From Streptomyces triticagri (GTDB lineage Bacteria > Actinomycetota > Actinomycetes > Streptomycetales > Streptomycetaceae): 64,000 nucleotides of DNA. The translations under genes and the position numbers were made by a program. Shown piece by piece: positions 1-11,670 of the stretch. Positions within the stretch are counted from its first letter, which is position 1, and the number at the start of each line of letters is the position of its first letter. The notes below the pieces were generated by a model, which saw only the letters and a program-made list of their open reading frames with translations, searched no databases and was not told the origin of the DNA. The stretch spans positions 62,001 through 126,000 of the forward strand of contig NZ_QUAK01000149.1 in the NCBI RefSeq assembly GCF_003429565.1, given 5' to 3'.

Positions 1-319
1 GCAGGAAGCTCGTCAGGCCCACCGCGAGCAGGTTCATGGCGACACCGAGGACCACGGCATCTCCCTTGAGGGTGACCGCGCCGACGGCGAGGATCAGCGA
101 GTACGCCGCCGCGGCGAGCGCCGCCGCGAGCACCCCGAGCCAGGGGCTGCCGGTGAACCAGCTGGTGGTGACCGCGGTGAAGCATCCCATCAGCATCATG
201 CCTTCGAGGCCGATGTTGAAGACGCCCGCGCGTTCGCAGATCGCTCCGCCGAGCGCGGCGAGCAGGATCGGGGTGAGGGCGCGCAGCGCCGACAGGGCGA
301 GATCGGAGTCGAGGAACAT
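1..319 (-). CDS. Nucleoside ABC transporter permease (second subunit), partial
   Basis: Reading from an ATG at 319 toward the left edge gives a hydrophobic protein starting MFLDSDLALSALRALTPILL, with the segment CERAGVFNIGLEGMMLMG. That segment is typical of the NupQ/YufQ-type permease of BMP-family nucleoside importers. Only about the first 106 residues are present; the rest lies beyond the window. Its ATG shares one base with the TGA of the preceding permease (TGATG), which implies translational coupling in one operon: binding protein, ATPase, permease, permease. Substrate is inferred from family only; purine nucleosides are usual. Confidence 0.9.
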   Translation of the reverse strand, partial: MFLDSDLALSALRALTPILLAALGGAICERAGVFNIGLEGMMLMGCFTAVTTSWFTGSPWLGVLAAALAAAAYSLILAVGAVTLKGDAVVLGVAMNLLAVGLTSFL

Positions 320-1401
320 CAGGCGCCGACCTTCCGGGGGTCCTTCCGGCTTTCCTTCTGGGGTTCGTCGCTCTTCCTGCGCCGCCAGGTGATCCGCAGC
401 CGGGCCGCCAGGAACACGATCACGATCGCCTGAAGGACCTGCGTCAACTCTCGTGGCACGTCGGTGGTCCGCTCCATGGAGAGACCACCGACCTGCAGCA
501 CGGCGAAGAAGAACGAGGCGAGCACGGTCCCGAGCGGTGCCGCGGCGGCGAGCAGCGCCGCCGTCAGGCCGGTCCAGGTGTAGCCGGGCGCGGTGAGCGA
601 CCCGTCCAGGAACCGGAAGGGGAAGGTGAGCACCCCTACCGCGCCGACGAGCCCGGCGATGGCACCCGACACCGCCATCAACTGCAGCGTCTGGCGCCCT
701 CGTTCGACACCCGCATACGCGGAGAAGCGGCGGTTGAGCCCCGTCATCCGCATCTCGTAGCCGACCGTGGTGCGCGAGTCGACGACGTGGTACGCGACGG
801 CCGCGAGCGCCACGAGGACCAGGCCGAGCGTCACCGTCGAGGAGCCGAAGGCGGGCAGCGCCACTCCGTCGGGCAGCCGCTCGGTCTGCGGCAGGCTGGA
901 GCCGGGCTCCTTGAGTGGATAGCGCACCAGATACGAGGCGAGCGATCCCGCCGGATACGACAGGAGCAGACTGCTCACCAGGAGCGGCACACCGAACTTG
1001 ATGTCGCACAGCGCGGCGAGCGCGGCGTACAGGGCGCCGCCCGCCATCCCGGCGAGGACGGCCAGGACGGTGGTCAACGGCGCCGGCAGCGGCGAGTACA
1101 GACCGACCGCGACCGCGGCGATGCCACCGAGCACCAACTGGCCGTCGCCGCCCAGATTGATGAGCCCGGCGCGCAGCGGGATCGCCAGGGCCAGGGCCAT
1201 GCCGAGCACGCTGGTGCCCGTGGTCAGCGTCGAGCCGATGCCGTCCGAGCCGAGCGAACCGGTCAGCACCGCCTGATAGGCGGTCAGCGGGTCCGCGCCC
1301 GTGCCGATCAGGAACAGGGCGCCGATCACCAGGGCCGCGGCCACCGAGAAGAAGACGGGAGAGCGCAGCACGCGCGCGGCGGCGGGCAGGGTCGTCGCCA
1401 T
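319..1401 (-). CDS. Nucleoside ABC transporter permease (first subunit)
   Basis: About 360 residues from ATG 1401 (MATTLPAAARVLRSPVFF), one base after the ATPase stop codon. The protein is a multi-pass membrane protein with family signatures GADPLTAYQAVLTGSLGS near the N-terminus and LRAGLINLGGDGQLVLGG around residues 75-95, which match the NupP/YufP class of branched-chain-type permeases serving BMP-type importers. A longer reading upstream into the ATPase gene is Arg/Pro-rich and is not credible. It would form the membrane channel with the second permease, driven by the two-domain ATPase upstream. Confidence 0.9.
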   Translation of the reverse strand: MATTLPAAARVLRSPVFFSVAAALVIGALFLIGTGADPLTAYQAVLTGSLGSDGIGSTLTTGTSVLGMALALAIPLRAGLINLGGDGQLVLGGIAAVAVGLYSPLPAPLTTVLAVLAGMAGGALYAALAALCDIKFGVPLLVSSLLLSYPAGSLASYLVRYPLKEPGSSLPQTERLPDGVALPAFGSSTVTLGLVLVALAAVAYHVVDSRTTVGYEMRMTGLNRRFSAYAGVERGRQTLQLMAVSGAIAGLVGAVGVLTFPFRFLDGSLTAPGYTWTGLTAALLAAAAPLGTVLASFFFAVLQVGGLSMERTTDVPRELTQVLQAIVIVFLAARLRITWRRRKSDEPQKESRKDPRKVGA

Positions 1402-1402
1402 G

Positions 1403-3002
<1,600 letters not shown>

Positions 3003-3022
<20 letters not shown>

Positions 3023-4046
3023 CGACCTTCAGCTTCCCGTCCACGATCTCGTCACGCAGCTCCGCGATCTTCTTCAGGACATCCTCGTGCTTCGCGATCA
3101 CGCACTTCGAGCCGGCCACATCCTTTTCGAGGCCGGTCAGCGTGATGCCGCCCTCCTCGAGGCCGTACGAGACGTTCTTGCCGGCGTCGCCGCCCAGGAT
3201 GTGCTTGATGCCGTCACGGACCGCGACGTCGGTGCGCTTGACCACATTGTCGACGACGGTGCCGGGCGCCGACGGGCACTGGTTGACGTCCACGCCGTAC
3301 GCGAAGGTGCCCTTCGCCTTGGCCGCCTCGAACACGCCGTAGTTGCCCGCCGCGGCCGCCGCCATGATGTGGTCGGTGCCCTTCGCGATCAGTGACCCCG
3401 CCTGCTCCTTGGCGCGCGCCGAGTCGTCGAACGGCGACTGCCCGCCCACGAATCGCGTACTGGCCCGGGCCTTGGCGTCGACGTGCTTCGCGCCCGCGGC
3501 GAACGGATCGCTGTAGCGCCGGAACTGCGGGGTGTCCAGGACGTCCACCGCGCCGACCTTGCCGCTCTTGCTCAGCAGCCCCGCCTCGGCGCCCGCGAGG
3601 AACACGCCTTCGTGCTCACGGAATGTGGCACAGGCGACATTCTCGAACGACTCCTTGGTGCAGGCGTCGACCATCAGGAACTGCTGCTTCGGATGCGCCT
3701 CCGCCTGCTGGGCCACCGCGTCCGCGAACTCGAAACCGACAAGGACCACGGCGTCCGGGGCGGCGTCCACCGCGGCCTGCAGATTCTGCTGCTGCGAGGC
3801 CGAGTCGGAGCTCTGGTACACCTTCGAGGTGCCGCCGTGCGCCTTGGCCGCCGACTTCACTCCGGTCACGGCGAGCTTCAGGAACTCGTTCTGACCCACC
3901 GGATCGGGGGTGACGAGCGTGAACGCCTTCGACCCCTTCTCGCCCGATTCGCCCTTCTTCGCGGCGGCGTTGCAGCCCGTCAGTACGAGCGCGGTGCCGG
4001 CGGCCAGTGCGGCGAACTGCAGAGTGCGGCGGGATCTACCAGGCAT
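3003..4046 (-). CDS. BMP-family substrate-binding lipoprotein
   Basis: 347 residues from ATG 4046. It has an Arg-rich signal peptide and a lipobox LTGC (Cys about residue 25), followed by a Lys/Gly/Ser linker and a BMP/Med-type periplasmic-binding domain. The repeated pattern APDAVVLVGFEFADAVAQQAE and GAEAGLLSKSGKVGAVD fits this family, which includes basic membrane protein A and purine nucleoside binders. It is the first gene of the importer operon, the usual order. An upstream extension to about 4265 would remove the signal peptide from the N-terminus, so it was rejected. Adjacent methionine-salvage genes make methylthioadenosine or another nucleoside a possible ligand, but nothing in the sequence proves this. 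Confidence 0.9.
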
Positions 4047-4384
4047 GACGGGGCCTTCCGGACGTGGTGCTGCTGGGGAGAAGGGAATGCGGGTCTTACG
4101 GGGACAGAGGTGCGCCGGGTGCGAGTTCAGCCGCAACAGGCGTCGCTTGAGCACCGGCCGTGGTCGAGGAAGCGGCGCATCGTCAGCAGCACGGGCCCTC
4201 CTCGCCGTTGTCGTCCCGGTGTCGTACCGGCGCTGTCCCGGTGCGGTGGAGCAGGAGGGTAGCACTGCCGCTCGTACCCCTGCGCGAGTGTCTCGAACTG
4301 TGGTTCGCGCTGGTCATGTACGGTGTCGCGCACCCTTGGGCGCCCCGACCGCGGTGTCCGCGCCCGGAGATTCAGGAGAACCGC
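4047..4384. other. Divergent intergenic region, importer / mtnA
   Basis: 338 bp between the divergent binding-protein gene and mtnA. I see no coding-quality frame, tRNA or recognised riboswitch. The mtnA side has a good Shine-Dalgarno, AGGAGA about 6 nt before the ATG. Promoters for both operons should lie here but no clear -35/-10 pair was found. Confidence 0.5.
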
Positions 4385-5416
<1,032 letters not shown>

Positions 5417-5448
5417 CAGCCGGCGGGCGGGCGCCCCCTGCGCGCGAA

Positions 5449-6051
5449 CTACCGCTCGGTCAGAGCGAGTTCAAGCAGCCACTCCACGACCTCGGTGTGG
5501 TGCCGCGCCTGCCGCGGCGAGTCGCCCCACACATACAGGCCGTGCCCGGCGACCACCACCGCCGGCATCCGCTCGTCCCGCGCCGCCTCCAGGCGGTCGC
5601 CGAGCACCTTCATGTCCTGGCTGTTGGCGATCACCGGCAGCGTCACCTCGGTGTCGTGCGCGGGCTGCCCGACGCCCTTGAGCATCTCCAGGTCCTTGAA
5701 CACGATGCCGCCCGGCTCCCGCCGGCCCATCGCCACCGACGCCACCGTGTGCACATGCACCACCGCGTTCGCACCGGTGAGCGCCGCGACCCGGGCGTGC
5801 AGCTCGGCCTCCGCGGACGGCTTCCCGCCGTCCACCGCGGCGCCGTCCCCGTCCACCAACACCACGTCCGAGGACGTCAGTTCACCCTTGTCGTGCCCGC
5901 TCGCCGTGACCGCGAGACGCAGCGGGTCACGCGACAGGACGGCGGACAGATTGCCGGACGTCCCGCGCATCCAGCCGAACCCGGCGAACCGCGCCGACTC
6001 CTCGGCGAGTATCGCCCCGGCCTCCTCGAGCTGCCCGGTCGTCGTCGTCAC
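5449..6051 (-). CDS. mtnB: Methylthioribulose-1-phosphate dehydratase
   Basis: 200 residues, class II aldolase/adducin fold. It dehydrates methylthioribulose-1-P to the diketo intermediate. Visible features are the N-terminal GTSGNLS motif, SGHDKGELTSSDVVLVD, the zinc-ligand pair HVHTVAS and a later AGHGLYVWG. The GTG start at 6051 overlaps the mtnC stop as GTGA, so it is translated as the last cistron of mtnD-mtnC-mtnB. Further upstream reading lies within mtnC and is not coding in this frame. Confidence 0.94.
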   Translation of the reverse strand: MTTTTGQLEEAGAILAEESARFAGFGWMRGTSGNLSAVLSRDPLRLAVTASGHDKGELTSSDVVLVDGDGAAVDGGKPSAEAELHARVAALTGANAVVHVHTVASVAMGRREPGGIVFKDLEMLKGVGQPAHDTEVTLPVIANSQDMKVLGDRLEAARDERMPAVVVAGHGLYVWGDSPRQARHHTEVVEWLLELALTER

Positions 6052-6770
6052 TGCGTGCTCCTCGTGCTCAGGGTGATCTCGTCGAACGTCGCCACCGCAG
6101 GGTGGTCGCCGACGCCTTGCTCGTAGTACGGCTCTCCGGGGCGCCGCACACCGACGGCCCGCCAGCCCGCGGCGCGCGCCGCGTCCAGCTCGCCGGGCCG
6201 GTCGGACAGGAAGAGGGTGCGCCCGGCGGGCACGCCCAGGGCCGCGGTGATCCTGCGGTACGACTCCGCCTCCTGCTTGGGCCCCGCGTTCTCGGTGTCG
6301 TACAGGCCGTCGACCAGCGGCAGCAGATCGCCCTCGGGACTGCTCGCGAACCACGCACGCTGCGCGGCCACCGACCCCGACGAGTACACCGAGAGCCCGA
6401 TGCCCGCCGTGTGCCAGGTGCGCAGCACCGGCAGCACATCGTCGTAGAAGTGCGAGACCAGATCGCCGCGTGCGAAGCCCTCGGCCCAGACGATGCCCTG
6501 CAGGGTCTTCAGGGGTGTGGCCTTGCGGTCCTCGTCGAGCCAGCCGTTCAGGACCTGCTCGATACGGGCCGCGTCCGCGTCCGGCTCACCGATCAGATCC
6601 CGCACCTGTCCGATCGCGCGCGCCACTTCGGGCTCGTCCGCGCGCTCGGTCAGCAGCGCACCGAAGCGCTTCCGGGAGTACGGATAGAGGACGTCGACCA
6701 CGAACCCGGTGGCGCTGGTGGTGCCCTCGATGTCGAGCACCACTGCGTCCACGTCGTACTGCACACTCAC
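6048..6770 (-). CDS. mtnC: Enolase-phosphatase E1
   Basis: 240 residues, HAD superfamily. It enolises and dephosphorylates the diketomethylthiopentyl-1-P intermediate to give the acireductone. The nucleophile motif DIEGTT lies near residue 13, a serine-containing motif II is in LSVYSSGS, and SDRPGELDAARAAGW is motif IV. The bifunctional enzyme replaces the separate MtnW/MtnX of Bacillus. Its ATG overlaps the mtnD stop as ATGA, and its own stop overlaps the mtnB GTG, so the three genes are tightly coupled. Confidence 0.95.
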   Translation of the reverse strand: MSVQYDVDAVVLDIEGTTSATGFVVDVLYPYSRKRFGALLTERADEPEVARAIGQVRDLIGEPDADAARIEQVLNGWLDEDRKATPLKTLQGIVWAEGFARGDLVSHFYDDVLPVLRTWHTAGIGLSVYSSGSVAAQRAWFASSPEGDLLPLVDGLYDTENAGPKQEAESYRRITAALGVPAGRTLFLSDRPGELDAARAAGWRAVGVRRPGEPYYEQGVGDHPAVATFDEITLSTRSTQ

Positions 6771-7351
6771 GCCAGGTGCCCCGCGGCGATCGTGTCGAAG
6801 TCGGGGAAGCGGTCGGCGATCCGGTCGCCGGTGAAGTTGCCGATCCAGCCGTCCTCCTCGTGGAAGAACCGGATCGCCGTGAACGACGGGCGCGTACCCA
6901 TGTCGAACCAGTGCGTCGTACCGCGCGGCACCCCGAGCAGATCGCCCTTCTCGCAGAGCACGGCGTGCACCTCGCCGTCCACGTGCAGATAGAAGATCCC
7001 GGAGCCCGAGACGAAGAAGCGCACCTCGTCATCGTCGTCGTGCGTGTGCTCCTGCAGGAACTTCTCCCGTGCGGCCTTCGCCTTGACGGGGAATTCCGGG
7101 TCGTCGCTCGGGTGCAGACCGAGGACGTCGACCGTGGTGAAGCCCTCCTCCGCGTTGAGCTTCGCTATCTCGGGCCCGTACGCGGCGAACACCGTGTCGC
7201 TGTCCGCGTCGGCCGGTACGTCCTCGCGGATCGGCCACTGCTCGTAGCGGACCCCGATCGGGGCGAGCGCTTCCTTGATCGCGACCGGGTCGGCGGTGCG
7301 GCGCACCTCGGTCTCCGGACCGGATTCGGGCCAGGTGGTGAGGAGAGTCAT
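6767..7351 (-). CDS. mtnD: Acireductone dioxygenase
   Basis: 194 residues, cupin fold. It oxidises the acireductone to the 2-oxo acid precursor of methionine (Fe form) or to an off-pathway product (Ni form). Metal ligands are visible in HTHDDDDEVRFF (two His and one Glu) and in GTTHWFDMG (third His). The ATG at 7351 is preceded by TTGGAG at good spacing. First gene of the mtnDCB operon, divergent from the betaine-synthesis methyltransferase. Confidence 0.95.
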   Translation of the reverse strand: MTLLTTWPESGPETEVRRTADPVAIKEALAPIGVRYEQWPIREDVPADADSDTVFAAYGPEIAKLNAEEGFTTVDVLGLHPSDDPEFPVKAKAAREKFLQEHTHDDDDEVRFFVSGSGIFYLHVDGEVHAVLCEKGDLLGVPRGTTHWFDMGTRPSFTAIRFFHEEDGWIGNFTGDRIADRFPDFDTIAAGHLA

Positions 7352-7703
7352 GAGAACTCCAAGGAGAGAGAACGGAAGCGGCAGCAAGGGGACGCCTGCT
7401 GTCGTCACGCCTCGCTGTCCCGGGAGCGTCGGCCGGTCTCCGGATCGTATCCCCACCCACCGACCGACGTCAGACGGCACCTGTTCCGTCTCACTCTCCG
7501 AGAAAGAATCTCCGCCGGGAAACCCGCTGGCCAGGGCGGCGATTCGCGTCAACGACGCATATGTATACGGCTGTTGGGCGCATAGAACGGGCGTTCCCTG
7601 GATAGCCATGCGCTCAGACCGTGCGCACCCGGGGCCACAGACCGAGCCGTGGCGGGACTGTCGTGCCCGGGCAACACTCCCACAACGGAAGGGTTCCTCC
7701 ACC
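7352..7703. other. Divergent intergenic region, mtnD / GSMT-SDMT
   Basis: About 350 bp with regulatory potential for both operons. I looked on both strands for an S-box (SAM-I), SAH or glycine riboswitch core and found no convincing match. A short hairpin GACGG-N8-CCGTC lies near 7470-7487. An AT-richer patch around 7559-7570 (catatgtatac) could carry a -10 for the plus-strand gene. Confidence 0.4.
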
Positions 7704-9380
7704 GTGCAATCGGCCCAAGAGTTCGGCGACAACCCCGTAGAAGTACGCGAGACCGGGCACTACACCGAGGAATACGTCCCGAGTTTCGTCGAGAAATGGG
7801 ATTCCCTCATCGACTGGGAGAAGAGAGAGGAGAGCGAGGGGAACTTCTTCATCGACCTGCTGCGCAAGTGGGGCGTGAAGAGTGTGCTCGACGTCGCCAC
7901 CGGCACCGGATTTCATTCGGTGCGACTGCTTTCCGCCGGATTCGACACCGTGAGTGCGGACGGCAGCGCGGACATGCTGGCGATGGCCTTCGAGAACGGC
8001 ATGAAGCAGGGCGACCACATCCTGCGCGTGGTGCAGGCGGACTGGCGCTGGCTCAATCGCGACGTCCACGGCGAGTACGACGCCATCGTCTGCCTCGGCA
8101 ACTCCTTCACGCACCTCTTCTCGGAGCGTGACCGGCGCAAGGCGCTCGCCGAGTTCTACGCCATGCTCAAGCACGACGGAATCCTCATCCTCGACCAGCG
8201 CAATTACGATGCGATCCTGGACGACGGCTACACCAGCAAGCACACGTACTACTACTGCGGCGAGGACGTCAGCGTGGCGCCGGAGTACGTCGACGAGGGC
8301 CTGTGCCGGATGCGGTACGAGTTCCCGGACGACTCCGTGTACCACCTCAACATGTTCCCGCTGCGCAAGGACTACGTGCGCCGCCTGATGTCGGAGGTGG
8401 GCTTCCAGCACATCGAGACGTACGGCGACTTCCAGCACACCTACCGCGGTGAGCAGCCGGACTTCTTCGTGCACGTGGCAGAGAAGGAGTACCGCATGGA
8501 CGACGAGAAGGAAGGCCGGTACTCGGGAGCGGTCGGCACCGCCCGCAGCTACTACAACTCGTCGGACGCCGACACCTTCTACGCCGCCGTGTGGGGCGGC
8601 GAGGACATCCACATCGGCCTCTACGAGAGCTCCGAGGAACCCATCGCGGACGCCAGCCGCCGCACCGTGCAGCGGATGGCGGAGAAGCTGGACCTCGAGC
8701 CCGGCTCCGTGGTCCTCGACCTCGGTTCGGGGTACGGCGGCTCGGCGCGGTACCTGGCCGGCACGTACGGCTGCCGGGTCCTCGCGCTCAACCTGAGCGA
8801 GGTGGAGAACCGGCGGCACGAGGAGCTGAACTCCGCCAGCGGGCTCAGCGACCGGATCGAGGTCGTGGACGGGTCCTTCGAGGACATCCCCTACCCGGAC
8901 GACTCGGTCGACGTCATCTGGTCCCAGGACGCCTTCCTGCACAGCGGGAACCGCGTCCGCGTCCTCGAGGAGATCGCCCGGGTGCTGCGTCCCGGCGGAC
9001 AGCTCGTCTTCACCGACCCGATGGCGGCCGACGACTGTCCGAGCGGTGTGCTGCAGCCCATCCTCGACCGCATCCACCTCGACGACATGGGCTCACCCGC
9101 CTTCTACCGCCGCGAGCTGACCCGGCTCGGATTCACCGCCGTCGACGGCGGGTTCGACGAGCACCGCGAGCAGTTGGTGGCCCACTACGCCCGCGTCCTG
9201 AAGGAGACCGAGCAGCAGGAGGCCGAGGGCCTGGCCCGCAAGGTCAGCCACGAGTACCTCAGCCAGATGAAGAAGGGCCTCGACCACTGGGTCGACGGTG
9301 GTCGTGCGGAGCACATCACCTGGGGCATCTTCCACTTCACGCTGGACGACTTCCACCTGAGGCTCGACGACGCGGGCTGA
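7704..9380 (+). CDS. Fused glycine/sarcosine and sarcosine/dimethylglycine N-methyltransferase
   Basis: 558 residues from GTG 7704, with two class I SAM methyltransferase domains. The N-terminal GSMT half (about 1-265) has VLDVATGTGFHSVRLL near residue 60, DWRWLNRDVHGEYDAIVCLGNSF and DQRNYD. The C-terminal SDMT half has VVLDLGSGYGGSARYLA near 335 and WSQDAFLHSG. The layout and motifs match the fused enzyme I recall from Actinopolyspora halophila, which methylates glycine three times to glycine betaine. The start follows the EFGDNPVEVRETGHYTEEYV segment; an in-frame ATG near 7608 would add an unconserved tail. Likely role is osmoprotection. Confidence 0.92.
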   Translation: MQSAQEFGDNPVEVRETGHYTEEYVPSFVEKWDSLIDWEKREESEGNFFIDLLRKWGVKSVLDVATGTGFHSVRLLSAGFDTVSADGSADMLAMAFENGMKQGDHILRVVQADWRWLNRDVHGEYDAIVCLGNSFTHLFSERDRRKALAEFYAMLKHDGILILDQRNYDAILDDGYTSKHTYYYCGEDVSVAPEYVDEGLCRMRYEFPDDSVYHLNMFPLRKDYVRRLMSEVGFQHIETYGDFQHTYRGEQPDFFVHVAEKEYRMDDEKEGRYSGAVGTARSYYNSSDADTFYAAVWGGEDIHIGLYESSEEPIADASRRTVQRMAEKLDLEPGSVVLDLGSGYGGSARYLAGTYGCRVLALNLSEVENRRHEELNSASGLSDRIEVVDGSFEDIPYPDDSVDVIWSQDAFLHSGNRVRVLEEIARVLRPGGQLVFTDPMAADDCPSGVLQPILDRIHLDDMGSPAFYRRELTRLGFTAVDGGFDEHREQLVAHYARVLKETEQQEAEGLARKVSHEYLSQMKKGLDHWVDGGRAEHITWGIFHFTLDDFHLRLDDAG

Positions 9381-9397
9381 CGCACACCGGACGGGTC

Positions 9398-9427
9398 GGT
9401 GGCCGGCGGACGACTCCGCCGGCCACC
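9398..9427. terminator. Bidirectional hairpin terminator
   Basis: A perfect 13-bp stem (GGTGGCCGGCGGA pairing with TCCGCCGGCCACC) with a CGAC loop lies between the convergent ends of the methyltransferase fusion (9380) and the SDR gene (9444). The position and symmetry suit transcription termination in both directions. Confidence 0.8.
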
Positions 9428-9443
9428 CCGGAACCTGCGCGGC

Positions 9444-10436
9444 TCATACCGCGTAACGGTCCGCGGCGAACAGGTGCAGGTTCTCCTCGACCCACGCGGA
9501 GGTGCGCCGGAGCCCTTCCCCGAGGGAGACCTCGGGCCGCCAGGAAGTCCACTGCAGTGCACGGGAGTTGTCCGAAAGGAGCCGGTGCACCTCGCTGCCC
9601 GAAGGGCGCAGCCGTGACGGGTCCACGACGACCTCCGCGTCCCGGCCCGAGGCGGCGATCAGCTCCTCGGCCAGCCGGCCGATGGCGATCTCCTGCCCGG
9701 AGCCGAGATTGACCACCTCACCGAGCGCCCGGTCGCACGCGGCGGCCGCGAGGAAGCCGGCCGCGGTGTCGGTGACATAGGTGAAGTCCCGGGTCGGGGT
9801 GAGCGATCCGAGGCGTATCTCCCGGGCCCCGGAGTGGAGTTGGGCGAGGATCGTCGGGATCACCGCACGGGCGGACTGCCGTGGACCGTAGGTGTTGAAG
9901 GGCCGTACGACCGTGACGGGCAGCTCGAAGGCGTGCGCGTGCGACAGCGCCATCATGTCCGCGCCGATCTTCGACGCCGAGTAGGGGGACTGCGGCTGCA
10001 GCGGGTGGTCCTCCGCGATCGGCGCGGTCAGCGCCGTGCCGTAGACCTCGCTGGTGGACGTGTGCACAAGCCGGCGGACCGCGTGCCGGCGGCAGGCCTC
10101 GGCCACGTTCTCGGTGCCGACGACATTGGTCGCGACGTACGCGCCGGGGGAGTCGTAGCTGTACGGGATGCCGATGAGCGCCGCGAGATGGAAGACGGTG
10201 TCGCAGCCCTCCACGACGTCCATCACCCGGCCCGCGTCACGGACGTCTCCGCTGACCGTCTCCACATCGCCGGAGTGCAGCAGATGAGCCAGATTGCCCT
10301 TCTCCGCGTACGGCTTGTAGTGCGTGAACGCCCGTACCTGCGCGCCGAGTTCGACGAGCAGGTCGACCAGGGTCGAGCCGATGAATCCCTCGGCTCCGGT
10401 GACCAGGACCTTACGGCCGTGCCAGGGGCTGTGCAT
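9444..10436 (-). CDS. NAD-dependent epimerase/dehydratase (extended SDR)
   Basis: 330 residues. The dinucleotide-binding motif TGAEGFIGS is at about 13-21, the catalytic Ser/Thr is in VHTSTSEVYG and the YxxxK pair is in YSASK. The segment NTYGPRQSARAVIPTIL is typical of sugar-nucleotide 4,6-dehydratases and 4-epimerases of the LegB/UDP-GlcNAc dehydratase-like group. Substrate cannot be assigned. The ATG at 10436 has GAAGGAA upstream. It follows the MurG-like gene by 63 bp on the same strand and is probably co-transcribed, suggesting synthesis of an activated sugar for that glycosyltransferase. Confidence 0.88.
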   Translation of the reverse strand: MHSPWHGRKVLVTGAEGFIGSTLVDLLVELGAQVRAFTHYKPYAEKGNLAHLLHSGDVETVSGDVRDAGRVMDVVEGCDTVFHLAALIGIPYSYDSPGAYVATNVVGTENVAEACRRHAVRRLVHTSTSEVYGTALTAPIAEDHPLQPQSPYSASKIGADMMALSHAHAFELPVTVVRPFNTYGPRQSARAVIPTILAQLHSGAREIRLGSLTPTRDFTYVTDTAAGFLAAAACDRALGEVVNLGSGQEIAIGRLAEELIAASGRDAEVVVDPSRLRPSGSEVHRLLSDNSRALQWTSWRPEVSLGEGLRRTSAWVEENLHLFAADRYAV

Positions 10437-10499
10437 GATGGTTCCTTCTCGTTTCGTCGGGGAGGGCGGCGCGCCGGCGGGTGCGCCGCATGGCGTACG

Positions 10500-11654
10500 T
10501 CAGTGGGATGTGCTGCGCCGCGCCCGCGGGACGTGCCCGGCGAGCCGCAGCACGCGCAGCGCGATCCGGTCGGCCGCCACCGCATGCCCGCCGGGATCCG
10601 CGGAGTGCGCCATCGCGGCGAGCCGCTCCGGCGTCTCGAACAGCGGGGTGACGAGCCGGTGGAGACTCTCGCCGCTGGTCCGGTGGTCGGGCAGCAGCAG
10701 ACCCTGACCGGGGTCCGAGACGACGCGTGCGTTGTGCGTCTGGTGGTCGCCGGGCGCATGCGGATACGGCACCAGGACCGCCGGCATACCGGTCGCGGCG
10801 AGCTCCGCGACCGTCGCCGCCCCCGCCCTGCACACCACCAGATCGGCGGCCGCGTAGGCGAGGTCCATCCGGTCCAGATACGGCACCGCATGGGCGAGCA
10901 AGTCGCCACCGGTCGCCCGGAGTCGACTGCGAGCGTCCGCGAGGCCCGCGGGCCCGGTCTTGATCAGCAGCCGGTACGGGCGCCCCTCGCGGGCCCAGCG
11001 CGCGGCCAGGTCGAGCGTCGCCGAGGTGAGTCGGGCGGCGCCGAGGGAACCGCCGTTCACCAGGAGCAGACGCTCGTCCGGCCGGACGCCGAGGGAGGCG
11101 CGGGCCTGCGGCCGCAGGGCCGCCCGGTCCAGGCCGGCCAGCGGACCGGTCAGCGGCATGCCGATCACCTCGCCGCCGGGCAGCTGCTGCCGCCCGTGCT
11201 CGAAGGCCAGCGCTATGTGCGGCGTCAGCCGCGCGGCGAAGGCATTGGCGCGGCCGGGCACGGCGTTCGACTCGTGGACGAGCGAGGGCAGCCCGGACAG
11301 CTTCGCCGCGAGCATCGCCGGGGCGCTCGGGTACCCGCCCATGCCGACCACCACCTGCGCGCCCTGCTCCCTGAGCACCGCGCGGGCCTGCCCGGCGGAG
11401 CGCAGCAGGGCGGCGGGCAGCAGGTAGCGGCGCGCGCCGAGCGACGGGTCGAAGGGGATCATGTCGACGGTGTGGAGCCGGTACCCCGCCGCGGGGATCA
11501 GACGCGACTCCAGGCCGCGTGTGGTCCCCACGAACGAGACGACGGCATCGGGCACCGCCCGCCGCAGGGCGTCCGCGATCGCGAGCCCGGGATAGATGTG
11601 CCCACCCGTACCGCCCGCGCCGATGACGACGGAGAGAGTCTGCTCAACAGTCAT
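10500..11654 (-). CDS. MurG-like glycosyltransferase
   Basis: 384 residues, GT28 family. GAGGTGGHIYPGLAIADAL at the N-terminus, GMGGYPSAPAMLAAKL, LVHESNAVPG and the C-terminal VCRAGAATVAELAATGMPAVLVPYPHAPGDHQTHNA are close to MurG. MurG adds GlcNAc to lipid I at the inner face of the membrane. The gene is not in a dcw cluster, so it is probably a paralogue that acts on another acceptor or antibiotic-type substrate, with the SDR downstream. It diverges from the two-component system; no clear Shine-Dalgarno precedes the ATG at 11654. Confidence 0.85.
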   Translation of the reverse strand: MTVEQTLSVVIGAGGTGGHIYPGLAIADALRRAVPDAVVSFVGTTRGLESRLIPAAGYRLHTVDMIPFDPSLGARRYLLPAALLRSAGQARAVLREQGAQVVVGMGGYPSAPAMLAAKLSGLPSLVHESNAVPGRANAFAARLTPHIALAFEHGRQQLPGGEVIGMPLTGPLAGLDRAALRPQARASLGVRPDERLLLVNGGSLGAARLTSATLDLAARWAREGRPYRLLIKTGPAGLADARSRLRATGGDLLAHAVPYLDRMDLAYAAADLVVCRAGAATVAELAATGMPAVLVPYPHAPGDHQTHNARVVSDPGQGLLLPDHRTSGESLHRLVTPLFETPERLAAMAHSADPGGHAVAADRIALRVLRLAGHVPRARRSTSH

Positions 11655-11670
11655 GCCGCAACGCTGGCGG

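Noticed and set aside
7352..7703. SAM, SAH or glycine riboswitch ahead of mtnD or the betaine-synthesis gene
   Set aside because: None of the conserved core elements I know for these classes could be matched on either strand; only short hairpins are present.
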